Shown: piece by piece, positions 1-10,795 of the stretch
Position numbering within the stretch: position 1 is the first letter of the stretch
Layout of the letters: every line of letters starts with the position of its first letter
Assembly: GCA_032718475.1 (NCBI GenBank)
Contig: JAUCBJ010001865.1
Coordinates: 17,697-81,696, forward strand
DNA length: 64,000 bases
Direction of reading: 5' to 3'
DNA from: Nemertoderma westbladi
Lineage: Eukaryota > Xenacoelomorpha > Nemertodermatida > Nemertodermatidae
Program-made: the position numbers and the translations under genes
Notes under the pieces: generated by a model
The model's database searches: none
The model's input: only the letters and a program-made list of their open reading frames with translations
What the model was told of the DNA's origin: nothing

Positions 1-181
1 ACATGGGTGTGAATAAATGTTTCAAATTTGTTATATCTTTATATCCATAGAGCCAGAACAAAACAAATGAAAAATTATCATTACGAGAAAAACTGAATAA
101 AACCTTCTCATTTGTTTTACCTCTGATATTTTACAACTGTAATGTTGTATACCTGCCGAACTCCAAAGAAGCATTAAAAGC

Positions 182-1639
182 ATGTCCAATAATAAAGCGA
201 GTGGATTAGATGAAATCCCAGCGGAGGTATGGAAAACCGGAGTGCTAAATAGACCATTATTGAATGTTTGCAACCGGATGTTAAAAGGGGAAAAGCCACC
301 ACCAATTTGGACTAAAGGTCAACTAAAGCCCCTCCCCAAGAAAGGAGACCTCGGCATACCAACAAACTATCGTGGGATCTGTCTGCTTGTGGTAGCTGCC
401 AAAATATACAATAAAATGATTCTATATAGGATTAGGCCTCACATAGAGAAACTACTGCGTAAGAGCCAAAACGGATTTCGACCAAGTAGATCAACAATAG
501 CTCAGATACTTGCACTACGGAGACTGATTGAAGGAATTAAGTCAAAGAATCTCCCCGCAGTCATGACTTTTGTGGACTTCAAGAAGGCATTCGACTCCAT
601 CCATAGAGGTAAAATGCTTGAAATCCTAAAAGCTTATGGAATACCAGAAGTAATTGTTGCTGGCATTGGATTGTTATATTGTGACACAGAAGCGCAGGTA
701 CTCTCACCAGATGGTGAAACTGAGTTTTTCTCAATCCTGGCTGGCGTACTGCAAGGTGACACATTAGCACCATTACTATTTGTAATTGTGATGGATTACG
801 CAATGAGGACGGCCACAAAGGGTGAAGATCTGGGATTCACACTTCAAGAACGCAGAAGTAGTAGATATCCGGCAACTACAGTCACAGACACCGACTTTAC
901 GGATGACATCGCCCTGCTCTCTAATACGCTAGCAGATGCACAGCTTCTACTAAATAAAGTGGAGAGGGCTGCTAAGGAGGTTGGATTGCATATAAATGCT
1001 ACCAAGACCGAATTCATGACCTTTAATGTTGATGGAAACTTGACAACCATTGATAATAATCAACTAAGGGAGGTAGATGACTTCCAGTACCTTGGATCGC
1101 GGATAGAGAGTAGCAAAAAGGACATAGAAGTTAGGAAAGCAAAGGCTTGGGTAGCTCTATCAAAAATGGATACCATCTGGAAATCAGATCTCTCCAGGCA
1201 CCTGAAGACCAAGTTCTTTCGAGCCACAGTGGAAAGTGTATTTTTATACGGGGGTGAGACCTGGACACTGACTAAATCACTTGAACAACGAATTGATGGT
1301 TGCTACACAAGACTACTAAGGGCAGCCCTAAACATCAGCTGGAGACAACACATGACAAACGCCGCGCTTTATGGTACAATACCACCTGTATCAACCACCC
1401 TCCGTGAACGCAGATTAAGATTCAGTGGGCACTGCTGGCGAAGTAAAGACGAGGTCATACCAGATCTACTTTTCTGGCAACCAACTCATGGAAAGCGTAG
1501 TCGTGGACGACCTGCCATAACATATATAGATCAACTTGAAAGGGATACTGAACTTGGAAGAAACGAAATTGCGACAACTATGGAGAATCGGGAAGCCTGG
1601 AAGGATCTCATTTCCACTGTCCGAGTTCGCTCGACCTAG
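182..1639 (+). CDS. 5'-truncated non-LTR retrotransposon reverse transcriptase
   Basis: 485-residue open frame that would copy retroelement RNA into DNA at a nicked target. RT motifs run in order: NNKASGLDEIPAEV near the N-terminus, PLPKKGD and NYRGICLL (51-68), NGFRPSRST (97-105), FVDFKKAFDS (130-139, first catalytic Asp), GVLQGDTLAPLLF (188-200) and FTDDIALL (239-246, the catalytic DD pair). The usual FADD alanine is Thr here. The C-terminal GHCWR and GRPAITYIDQ blocks are typical of this RT group. The frame is open upstream only to a stop near position 140, and no endonuclease domain is present, so the copy is 5'-truncated. The stop is followed by a (TAG)n tail, the usual short-microsatellite 3' end. 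A partial second copy lies at 36437-37098 on the other strand. Clade assignment (RTE or CR1-like) is uncertain. Confidence 0.85.
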   Translation: MSNNKASGLDEIPAEVWKTGVLNRPLLNVCNRMLKGEKPPPIWTKGQLKPLPKKGDLGIPTNYRGICLLVVAAKIYNKMILYRIRPHIEKLLRKSQNGFRPSRSTIAQILALRRLIEGIKSKNLPAVMTFVDFKKAFDSIHRGKMLEILKAYGIPEVIVAGIGLLYCDTEAQVLSPDGETEFFSILAGVLQGDTLAPLLFVIVMDYAMRTATKGEDLGFTLQERRSSRYPATTVTDTDFTDDIALLSNTLADAQLLLNKVERAAKEVGLHINATKTEFMTFNVDGNLTTIDNNQLREVDDFQYLGSRIESSKKDIEVRKAKAWVALSKMDTIWKSDLSRHLKTKFFRATVESVFLYGGETWTLTKSLEQRIDGCYTRLLRAALNISWRQHMTNAALYGTIPPVSTTLRERRLRFSGHCWRSKDEVIPDLLFWQPTHGKRSRGRPAITYIDQLERDTELGRNEIATTMENREAWKDLISTVRVRST

Positions 1640-1721
1640 TAGTAGTAGTAATGTTGTATGGATCGTTCTGATTCTCCTATTACCTCAATATCTTATATCT
1701 TTCAATATAAGAAGACTAAGG

Positions 1722-2109
1722 GGCCGTGCACAAATGATGTCACTGTAGAATGGGGGGGGGGGGGGTAGCTATACTTGTGACGTCACAATAGCACTTTTTT
1801 TTGAACAACCAACAAATAAAATACATTTTACAAAATACAAAATTTATTACAATAAAATAAATCATTCCCATGGGAGTGAATATGTGGGGTGTCTCTTCCT
1901 TGTTTAAGTCATTGTGTACAGCTGAATTAATGAAGTATTAACATTTAGTATTAATAAGATAATAATTTCAAATTTAGCATTTTTTATTAAATATACTGGG
2001 TATTTTTTGTGACGTGACGTTCAAGGGGGGAATCGTGACAGATTGTGACAGAGGGTAGAGGGAGGGTGGAAAATCGTAAAAAAAAGCGTGACATCATTTG
2101 TTCACGGCC
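1722..2109. mobile_element. MITE with GGCCGTGMACAAATGATGTCAC terminal repeats
   Basis: The left end reads GGCCGTGCACAAATGATGTC. The right end, read in reverse complement, reads GGCCGTGAACAAATGATGTC, so the 22-bp terminal inverted repeats differ at one position. The 388-bp interior has no ORF, a poly-G run of about 14 and an internal TGTGACGTCACA palindrome. This is the layout of a non-autonomous DNA transposon. It sits just downstream of the RT tail. The family name and target duplication were not established. Confidence 0.75.
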
Positions 2110-3134
2110 TCTATAAGGTTTTAACATAAGATGCATAACGCCATCTTGCGTCATTTTGGTAAAAGAATCAATTTAAATTCTAGTTATTAAAATTATATTG
2201 TGTTGTTATGACTCTATGGTCACACGATATGAACTAAGTACAAACAAACAGAGAGATAAGTGGATTACGTGGTTGGTATAGTTTACGGTTATGGGTTGCG
2301 TAACTAGGTATATATTAGTCATTATAGTCTTATGCAATGTGACGTCAACACCAGGTGAGTCATTGTAAATGCATCCTGCATTAATATTTAACCATCGCAT
2401 CACCCATTCAAATAATCTGCTATCCTATTTAATTACCTACCCTGCAATGTGTTTTCATTTATTCTTGTGGCGTTGGACAAAAATTGTGTAAATAGTGGTT
2501 CAACATTTACACTTGGTACAGAACTACATAGCACAAGCTAAGACAGCAATAATCGCAAATTGGTAAAAACAAGACCCCAGCTTCAATTACCGTTGCTATG
2601 AAACTGTCTGACTCCAGTCCAGAGTAGACGCGTTTGAAGAAAAGGATCAATTGAATTGTATCATCATGAGTATTAAGCAGTATAATTCGGACTGCGCCGA
2701 CAATATTACAATAAAACGCAAATAAAATCAACTCACATTATATTACATTAAAACATAAAGTAAAATGACAACTACCCCAAAGAAGTCATCAATTTTCTCT
2801 AGCATTTAGGGCTTAAATTAGTGAGTGCATTCCAGGTCGAAATAGTTATTAAATAAGTTAGAATTGGCAAGCTTGTACTGATTGAGAATGATTAGTCAAC
2901 AGTAGCGGTGTATTACCATGGAGTCCTGGTTTGGTATTTAATAATGTCAGTGGATCACTTTGGACTTGGATATTTTTTAGGGCCGCGTAGCGAGACCTCT
3001 AGTATTCACTACGTTGTTGTTGATAATTTCCAGTTAGCTTTTAGTTTTATAAGGCTTCGGCTTGCACGGCATAGCTTTCTTAAAAATGCAGCTGCAATGC
3101 AGCATGCCGATCCTACAAGGCTTCGGCTTCATAC
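2110..3134. other. Non-coding stretch, nothing recognised
   Basis: AT-rich sequence with only short chance ORFs on both strands. I looked on the minus strand for the missing cysteine-rich and transmembrane exons of the ADAM10-like gene and found nothing convincing. Two AAGGCTTCGGCTT repeats (near 3049 and 3117) lead into the SINE-like unit. Confidence 0.5.
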
Positions 3135-3215
3135 GGCGCAGTGGCGAAGTTGGTATAGCGTTGGACTTGAATCTCTAGGTACCGAGTTCAATCCTCACGT
3201 TCTGGTGAATTTTTG
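3135..3215 (+). repeat. tRNA-Ser-derived SINE head
   Basis: An A-box match (TGGCGAAGTTGG, 3142-3153) and a B-box match (GTTCAATCC, 3186-3194) are spaced as in a tRNA gene, and a T run follows at about 3211-3215. Between them, GTTGGACTTGAATC resembles a serine tRNA anticodon arm with a TGA anticodon. The arms do not pair well enough for a working tRNA, so a SINE head or tRNA pseudogene with an internal Pol III promoter is the best reading. Confidence 0.55.
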
Positions 3216-3483
3216 TTGGTAGTAATACTAATAGTAAGCCATTCAAGGAGGAGACAGTTAATGCGTTAGTAGTTAGACGTGGACATTTACACATTTGTCG
3301 CTCGGCTCCCTTTGAAACATTATTAGTTTGCAGTAATGTCCTGTAAAGTATTTCTGTACCAAATTTCAGTAAAGTATCATATTGCAGAATTCGAAGTATT
3401 TCCTATTCTGAGCTCAAAAGCGACCGGAATAGACAATTGGGGTTACAAAAGTACCACAAATTAACCACATAACTTATTTTTAG

Positions 3484-3603
3484 CTTTAATTGACGCATGG
3501 GTAGATGATTGGACAGGCCACATGGTCAGTGTCAACATTAGAAAGTTACGAGAAGCCGCTATTGTGAAAAATAATCACAGATATAAAAGAGACTATTGGC
3601 TGA
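3484..3603 (+). CDS. Tentative internal exon of an unknown plus-strand gene
   Basis: A 120-nt open segment lies between an acceptor-like ATTTTTAG and a strong donor-like TGA|GTAAGT. In phase 1-1 it reads LIDAWVDDWTGHMVS... followed by a basic stretch ending in RDYWL. Joining it to 4079 keeps the same frame and completes a Ser codon. No family was recognised. The support is splice-site quality plus frame agreement only, so this could be chance. Confidence 0.25.
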
Positions 3604-3624
3604 GTAAGTTTGAAGTTTAATACT

Positions 3625-3832
3625 ATATAACACGAGGTACCTCTATGGGGCCTCAGCACAGCACGTATCAACTCGAATATAACACGAGGTACCTCAATGG
3701 GGCCTCTGCACAGAACGTATCAACTCGAATATAACACGAGGTACCTCAATGGGGCCTCAGCACAGAACGTATCAACTCGAATATAACACGAGGTACGTCA
3801 ATGGGGGCTCAGCACACCACCTATCAACTCGA
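3625..3832. repeat. 52-bp tandem repeat, four copies
   Basis: Four units begin with TATAACACGAGGTACCTC at about 3625, 3678, 3730 and 3782. Units differ by a few substitutions. The array starts about 20 bases after the donor of the tentative exon at 3484-3603, but unlike the arrays of the ADAM10-like gene it does not copy the exon end. Confidence 0.85.
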
Positions 3833-4078
3833 AAGGATTATATAAAACATATATATTATATAAAACAAATGAGCTTATTTTAGGTTATCAACATAATATT
3901 TTACCTCCATTTATTTTAATAATTAGCTATAGACATACAGTCTGTCGGCTGCAATGACACAAAAAATTATTTAATTAAGGCCACTATATGACGATGGCGT
4001 CGACTTTTTTAATGGTATTAACACAATGCAACGTTGTTGTTTGCCCTAATATCTCAAGTTACTGGTTTTATCTTGTAG

Positions 4079-4245
4079 GTTTGAAGACAATGAAACACCG
4101 CAAAGGACTCTGTTTGTTTACAATAGAACGAATCAATAGTTGGGAAGGAAGATACTGCTGTTCCATGTTTGGTTGCGACCACAGACTCAAACAGCTCTGT
4201 CTGCACCCTTCATGGGTCGTATGTCAATACGATAATCTGGACTAG
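4079..4245 (+). CDS. Tentative terminal exon of an unknown plus-strand gene
   Basis: After an acceptor-like ATCTTGTAG the frame runs 167 nt to a TAG at 4243-4245. It encodes a Cys-rich tail (RYCCSMFGCDHRLKQLCLH, then WVVCQYDNLD). Its frame matches that left by the donor at 3603. The clustered Cys/His could suggest a small metal-binding or disulfide-bonded end, but no known family was recognised. Confidence 0.25.
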
Positions 4246-4375
4246 CGTCAGCCACATTGTCCTGCCTATTTGATGGCTGTGCTAACAACTTCTTATCTCT
4301 TCATAATCTGATTTTAACTAATAATTCGCCATTAAATAAAAATTATGTCCGTGTAATCATATTATTATTATTATT

Positions 4376-5265
4376 TATTTCGTACACTGGCATGCAGTCA
4401 GGAACAGAGTAAGTAAAGAGAAGAGACAAAAACCACAAAATAATACACAGAGAAGGCAAAGACACTATATAACAAAATAATACACGATAAAGAGATATAG
4501 TGTCATGATAATCTACATAAAAAAATATGGAAATACAAAGTAATTAATTAGTACGTAGTGACATACACAAATAAATCGGACATTTCTGATTTTGATAAAC
4601 CCGGAAGTTCAAAAGTGTCGAACTTCAAACAATTAACGAGTTCCCTAGCACAATCAACCCGCCAATTTTCTGATTCTTCTACATAAACATATCGTAAAGA
4701 ATTAATCTCCTCATTGCTTAAGTTGTTTAAATTCGGTTGCTTTAATCCATTAAAAATAAGTCTCAAATTGAGACCAATACGGCTTCTGCAGTCAAAAAGT
4801 GTTATACGATAGAAATCTAATCGGATACTTGGAAGAGCTATACACAGATTTAATGAAATTCAGCAACCGTTTACAAATCATTATTACTCGTGGATGAGAA
4901 AATTGTACAAGGCGTTCTACAATAAATCTATGACTGTTAAAAGGTAACCCCCATATAATACGAATATTGTTGTTCCAAGCTGTAAAATTCTAGAACAATC
5001 ATGAGAAAGTAAGTCCCAAACTACACTCCCATAAAAACTAGTGGCGTAAATTCTTTAAATATTTGAAATACACGAAGGTGATCGAATGAAAATTCCTGTC
5101 TTAAAATTACTAATCTTACCAATAAAAGCTCCCCGTTTAAGAATTAAGTCCCTATCTAATTTGCACCTATAGTCTAGTGTGATACCTAAATGCTGTGCTT
5201 GTTGAACCCACGAAATACTAATGTTATCTACTACTATGTTATTCAGTGGTTTACACTATTGAAGT
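4376..5265 (-). pseudogene. Relic of a non-LTR retrotransposon RT 3' end
   Basis: On the minus strand, broken frames read like the C-terminal third of a CR1/Jockey-type RT ORF. They include a segment near 5190 with HLGITLDYRCKLDRDL, then ATSFYGSVVWD near 5030, and a final open piece (4548-4766) ending in LFVYVTTY. The element finishes with GTACGAAATAAATAATAATA, a typical AATAAT-rich tail at about 4376-4390. Several stops and frameshifts separate the pieces and the 5' part is missing. It is dead. Confidence 0.65.
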
Positions 5266-6253
5266 TTTATATACCCGAAAGGTGGTTAATATATTTCAAA
5301 ATAAGCCAATATTAACGTAAATGAACACTGGAAGTGAACGCAAGCAAACGTGGCATTGCTCTGACCGGAAACCAACTATTTGACCACGATAATGGCTATT
5401 ATATTTTTTTTTGTTCTAGAATATAAACTTCACCTTCTGATAGACGGTAGATAATATTTTTTAGATTAACGTGCGTGTATGTATGTGTGTGTGTGTACTG
5501 TATGTGTATGTCTGGATAATAATATTGCTAACGACTAATTATTGACTTTAAAGAAAATGACCAAAGAAAATGGCGACAGTGTTCAGTAAAACTGAACGGA
5601 CACAGATGGTGGCCCTCAGTTTGCTTCTGTCGACGATGGATCAAAGATTGGCCCATGTAAACTTTCTGCCGCTATATTTCACTTTGCAGTTACCCCCAAG
5701 TGAAGAATACCAGGTTTTCACCAAAAACACAGGTTACAGAAGGGCTGAATCTAACCAAAACAATAAACGAATTAGTATATGTACAGGTTATAAGACAGAA
5801 ATAAGCGCTATAAAACACTTAATAAAGATAAACAAAAAAGAATAAAAAATCTTCATATATAAAATTCCAATAAAAAATCGACCGAAAAGTGAAATCCTGG
5901 TATTCTTCACATGGGCGCAAAGATTTATCACATCCAGAGCAGGAGATACCTTCCAATAAACTTTAATTATAGATTTAAATGTATAATTAATAATGTGTAC
6001 CTGTTTATAAATTTAACTTATATTCGAAATAGTACATGATAAAATGTTCAAATGAGCATCCATAAAATCATTTCCTCACATACCGAACGCGATAAGTTCA
6101 CATAATGTAACAAAATTACATACATAATTGCTTGCAATGGTCACTTTTCAGCGTTAAAGACCCTTGTTTATTTATGTAAACCTCCCTCGCTGCGCTCGCT
6201 CGGTACATAAATAAACTCAGGTCGTAACGCTGCAAAATGCTACTTTGCACACA
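5266..6253. other. Non-coding stretch with a GT-rich microsatellite
   Basis: A short GT/GTAT run lies near 5470-5510. A 91-residue open frame at 5570-5845 has no recognisable domain. Its sequence GAAGAATACCAGG recurs in inverse near 5895-5908, so it is probably part of a degenerate inverted repeat. No gene is supported. Confidence 0.4.
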
Positions 6254-6622
6254 ATGATGTAAATAATTATGAATTTGGATGGGAAATAGCTGAGTTAGGG
6301 CATTCGAATGTTGCATGTATTTACTACCCCTACCCTATACAGGCCAATTATTATATTTAATAAATACACAACGTTCTAGAACATTTTGTTTATGTACTAA
6401 TATCCATGTAATACCACGGCCTACGTAACGTACTAGTATTATAATTATAGGCGCATTGCATTGTTGCCAAGCTACTTATTAGTAAAACAAAATGTTCTAG
6501 AACTTTGTGTATGTATTAAATAGAATAAATGGCCCGCATTGGAAGCTAATACATGCAAAATTCGAATGCCCATATCTGCATATCTCGGCTATTTCCCAAC
6601 CAAATTCAATTATTTTTACATA
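6254..6622. mobile_element. Fold-back MITE
   Basis: Two arms of roughly 130 bp are inverted copies. The left arm (about 6254-6390) contains ATTTGGATGGGAAATAGCTG, GGGCATTCGAATG and AACGTTCTAGAACATTTTGT. The right arm (about 6485-6622) carries the reverse complements in mirrored order. The spacer is about 95 bp. There is no coding capacity, consistent with a hairpin-forming non-autonomous element. Confidence 0.7.
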
Positions 6623-7083
6623 TTTGGAATCCTTGCACGGTTAGCTTTTTAATAGTGCCAACAAATCACTAAATGTTTGAAGAATAACTGCGGTGTAACT
6701 GGTGCAATATCGACGGAGACACTTTTTTTAAACACTTGTAGCTAAAGAATGAAAGCGAAAATAAAAATTCTGGCTCACCAAGCAAGGAGAAGGGAGGTGA
6801 AACTATCTGTTTCAAATTCCATGCAATCTCAATAAGATTTGTAGAAAAATTTGGGGGGGGGGGGGGGGGTCCAGGTACCTGAATAACGACATTATATTCC
6901 AGGACATGGTGTATAGTAGTGCCATTATTGCAAAGCCGACAACAATTAGATATGTGCGAGTTTTTATGTTTTTTATCAATTGATTGATGGGGCAGGTTAG
7001 TTAGTTTGATTTTAAACAGAGTAACAGAGTTTAAACAGAGTAGATATTAAACTCCTTAACTACATTAATTTTATATCTATCTA
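6623..7083. other. Non-coding stretch with poly-G run
   Basis: No gene is seen. A run of about 18 G residues lies near 6851-6868. The right edge is the TA dinucleotide that flanks the fold-back element starting at 7084. Confidence 0.5.
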
Positions 7084-8875
7084 GTGGGGTCGCTTAAGGC
7101 AAAAATATAGCAAAATCGTTACCGGACAAAAGCATGAAAATGTCACTATATATGTAAAAAAATGTTTAGATTAATCTGAGCCTGTGTACCAAAAATATTG
7201 ACTACTTCCCTAGCAACAGGGTGACTTTTTCCTAGCAACCGGATACTTTTGGTCGTATCTGTTATTGCAACTCGCCATAAACAAAAATTACGATTATATA
7301 ACTTGGTTGGTTAAAAATAGAAATCGTGTACACGTTTCCATAGCAACCATAGTTGACCTTTCCCTAGCAACTGCCTGCAATTCTGATTGAAATGTGGTAT
7401 AATCAACCTGTATAGCAATATAAGATTGTTAGTAGTTATATTAGAGCTGATACACGTTTCAATAAAAATATTTCACTTTAAGCTTATGGGGATAATGTGT
7501 GTTTATAAAACTACAGTTGTAAAAGTATAAAAGTACAGTTAAAAATCCAAAAATGTAGCCACGGGCGGAACTGACCCCCTAATAATAATAATATAATAAT
7601 ACAATGTTGATAGATTTCTCTAAAAAAATCTGTAAGAACTACTTCCAACTTCAATAATTTATAGCAACTGCTTGTTAGACATACTGTATATCAATCACAT
7701 GATTCGTACTAGAAAGCCAGCAAGCTGGCTGGAAGGAGCCCGGGGGAAGAATCCTAGCCAAGACTATTACAAATAAACCTTGTCAGTCAGCAGTAAGTAA
7801 ACTAAACAATTGTCTAAACTATAAGGCGTGGGGCTAGCTGACTTTGTGGCTCGTCCCACATAATAAAAAATGAAACATTGCTATGACAATGGTTATATGT
7901 ATTTTTCAACCAATCGATTAATGTAAGTTTTAAACCACCGGTTACTTTGTATCAAATAATATGAACCGCCGTTTATTCCTAAGTCAAACACTGTTTCTGT
8001 TTTATGATAGCAATTACAATCCGGAAAACCACCGTTTCAATGTAACACTGCAGTTTGGGAAAATTTTAACCACCGTTTCAATGTAACACTGCACTTTGGG
8101 AAAATTTAAACCACCGTTCTAGCATATGCCAATTTGTAACCAGCGGTTTTAAAAGAGCAACCATCGGTTGAAAATTTTATACCAGAGGTTAAAAAAAGAA
8201 CCGCCGAACAATTTTTTCAGTGAACACACCCGGTTATTTTAAATTTGCGTGATTTGAGTTTTATGCTCACACCACTATTTGTAAGAAATGTTAAAACTTA
8301 TCTTATGCCAATGTAGTAATAGTATTAAAATATAATTAAATTAATTTACACTATTAATGCTTCAGCTAAAAAATGATGCTAATCCTATGTAATAATAAAA
8401 ATAAGAATATTATTTTTAAGAACATTCTACATATATCCTATACAAAATAATCAGCCCAATGATTCGTGGAATAATAATATAATCCTACTGCAGTGGTATA
8501 ATTTATTTTGTTTATTGACATCTCAACTATTTTCTGTCTATCCCTGAGAGCTGATAAAGGATGTGTAGACTCATCCAGCAGCCAGCAGTAGGAGGGATGT
8601 AGTCAAGAATTTCTGCATTGATGAATTCTATCTCAGGCAGCCCTGCACTCAACCATTACTACACAGCTAGCTGCTGCAGCAGCTCAGGGAGGAGTTGTTA
8701 CTTTACCATTGCTTTTAACTTCGCGACAAAATAATTTCAAAAAACGATATATATCGAATACCACACATAGAATCGATCTGATATTTTGTAACGCGATTAT
8801 GAACCACCAAAGCAATTTACTTTTAAAATTTCAACAAAATCGCCAGGCAGGAAGTGCCTGAACCTTGATAATTAT

Positions 8876-10024
8876 CAGTCAGTCAGTCAGTCAGTCAGTC
8901 AGTCAGTCAGTCAGTCAGTCAGTCAGTCAGTCAGTCAGTCAGTCAGTCAGTCAGTCAGTCAGTCAGTCAGTCAGTCAGTCAGTCAGTCAGTCAGTCAGTC
9001 AGTCAGTCAGTCAGTCAGTCAGTCAGTCAGTCAGTCAGTCAGTCAGTCAGTCAGTCAGTCAGTCAGTCAGTCAGTCAGTCAGTCAGTCAGTCAGTCAGTC
9101 AGTCAGTCAGTCAGTCAGTCAGTCAGTCAGTCAGTCAGTCAGTCAGTCAGTCAGTCAGTCAGTCAGTCAGTCAGTCAGTCAGTCAGTCAGTCAGTCAGTC
9201 AGTCAGTCAGTCAGTCAGTCAGTCAGTCAGTCAGTCAGTCAGTCAGTCAGTCAGTCAGTCAGTCAGTCAGTCAGTCAGTCAGTCAGTCAGTCAGTCAGTC
9301 AGTCAGTCAGTCAGTCAGTCAGTCAGTCAGTCAGTCAGTCAGTCAGTCAGTCAGTCAGTCAGTCAGTCAGTCAGTCAGTCAGTCAGTCAGTCAGTCAGTC
9401 AGTCAGTCAGTCAGTCAGTCAGTCAGTCAGTCAGTCAGTCAGTCAGTCAGTCAGTCAGTCAGTCAGTCAGTCAGTCAGTCAGTCAGTCAGTCAGTCAGTC
9501 AGTCAGTCAGTCAGTCAGTCAGTCAGTCAGTCAGTCAGTCAGTCAGTCAGTCAGTCAGTCAGTCAGTCAGTCAGTCAGTCAGTCAGTCAGTCAGTCAGTC
9601 AGTCAGTCAGTCAGTCAGTCAGTCAGTCAGTCAGTCAGTCAGCAAGTCAGTCAGTCAGTCAGTCAGTCAGTCAGTCACGTCAGTCAGTCAGTCAGTCAGT
9701 CAGTCAGTCAGTCAGTCAGTCAGTCAGTCAGTCAGTCAGTCAGTCAGTCAGTCAGTCAGTCAGTCAGTCAGTCAGTCAGTCAGTCAGTCAGTCAGTCAGT
9801 CAGTCAGTCAGTCAGTCAGTCAGTCAGTCAGTCAGTCAGTCAGTCAGTCAGTCAGTCAGTCAGTCAGTCAGTCAGTCAGTCAGTCAGTCAGTCAGTCAGT
9901 CAGTCAGTCAGTCAGTCAGTCAGTCAGTCAGTCAGTCAGTCAGTCAGTCAGTCAGTCAGTCAGTCAGTCAGTCAGTCAGTCAGTCAGTCAGTCAGTCAGT
10001 CAGTCAGTCAGTCAGTCAGTCAGT
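8876..10024. repeat. (AGTC)n microsatellite, about 1.15 kb
   Basis: About 287 copies of a tetranucleotide, interrupted only near 9642 (AGCAAGTC) and near 9677 (TCACGTCAG). Such length and purity imply recent expansion. The long Ser-Gln-Ser-Val frame across it is an artefact of the repeat. It lies inside the fold-back element, just left of the nested TA-flanked element. Confidence 0.97.
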
Positions 10025-10356
10025 GTTATATATCCTGAGATTTTTACAGTAAGTATCCCGCCTGTCGAGCGGGCTCCTAATAATTAAAAGAATTGGTATA
10101 AGTATAGTCATTGGGGGTAAAAAAAGAACAGACCGATTCGATTTGTGGGGTATAAAAAAAACACTGCATAACTCAAGTTCACTTATACGTGAGAAAGTGA
10201 TATTACTACCATTTGAAAGAGCGTTTTTTATTGGCTTAGCCAGTATCCAATCAAATCACCTCAGCCTACAATATGACGTTGTTAACCAGCTGATTTCAAG
10301 TTGTTATTATTTTGGCTGGTGGAGGGTTCCAACCACAGTATTTCCCAACCATGAAT

Positions 10357-10471
10357 TATATTTTTAATTTATTATTGGTGTTATGGGTGAATGAGTGGCT
10401 TCATATTATTATAACTTTAACTTATGAAGCCACTCATTCCACCCATAATACCAATAATAAATTATAAATAT
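10357..10471. repeat. Near-perfect hairpin
   Basis: The left arm (10357-10405) and right arm (10423-10471) are inverted copies sharing TATTATTGGTGTTATGGGTG and GAATGAGTGGCTTCATA, with a 17-bp loop. The transcript would form a hairpin of roughly 48 bp, or this is a small palindromic MITE. Confidence 0.85.
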
Positions 10472-10718
10472 ACCGGTCGCATTTCTCTATGGGTGTAAAT
10501 ATCCTGCCTAAATTAATAGTTAGAGTGTTTAATTAATCATTGTGGCCGTGATGGTTCATGGTTAATATACCTACCATTTCATTGTAGCGAGTTGTTAAAG
10601 ACGGCCAAGTACGGTAGGGTTGAGCACAGTGGCAGCATATGACAGATGGGAGGCCATGAGGAGGTAAATTGCGGACATACAAGGTATCAGATAGTATTTC
10701 CAGGTCTATCTTTTACCT

Positions 10719-10795
10719 GAGCCGCTAGCTGAATGGTTAGAGCGTCAGACTTCCAACTCGGAGGTCACCAGTTCGATCCCACCTGGACGTGTCAA
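10719..10795 (+). repeat. tRNA-Gly-like SINE head
   Basis: An A-box-like TAGCTGAATGGTTAGAGCG (from 10726) and a B-box GTTCGATCC (10771-10779) flank a CTTCCAA loop that would hold a TCC anticodon. Anticodon-stem pairing is weak, so this looks like a tRNA-derived SINE or tRNA relic rather than a working tRNA-Gly gene. It lies inside the nested element. Confidence 0.5.

Noticed and set aside
8865-10052. 395-residue SQSV-repeat protein
   Set aside because: Translation of a tetranucleotide microsatellite; no non-repeat coding context.
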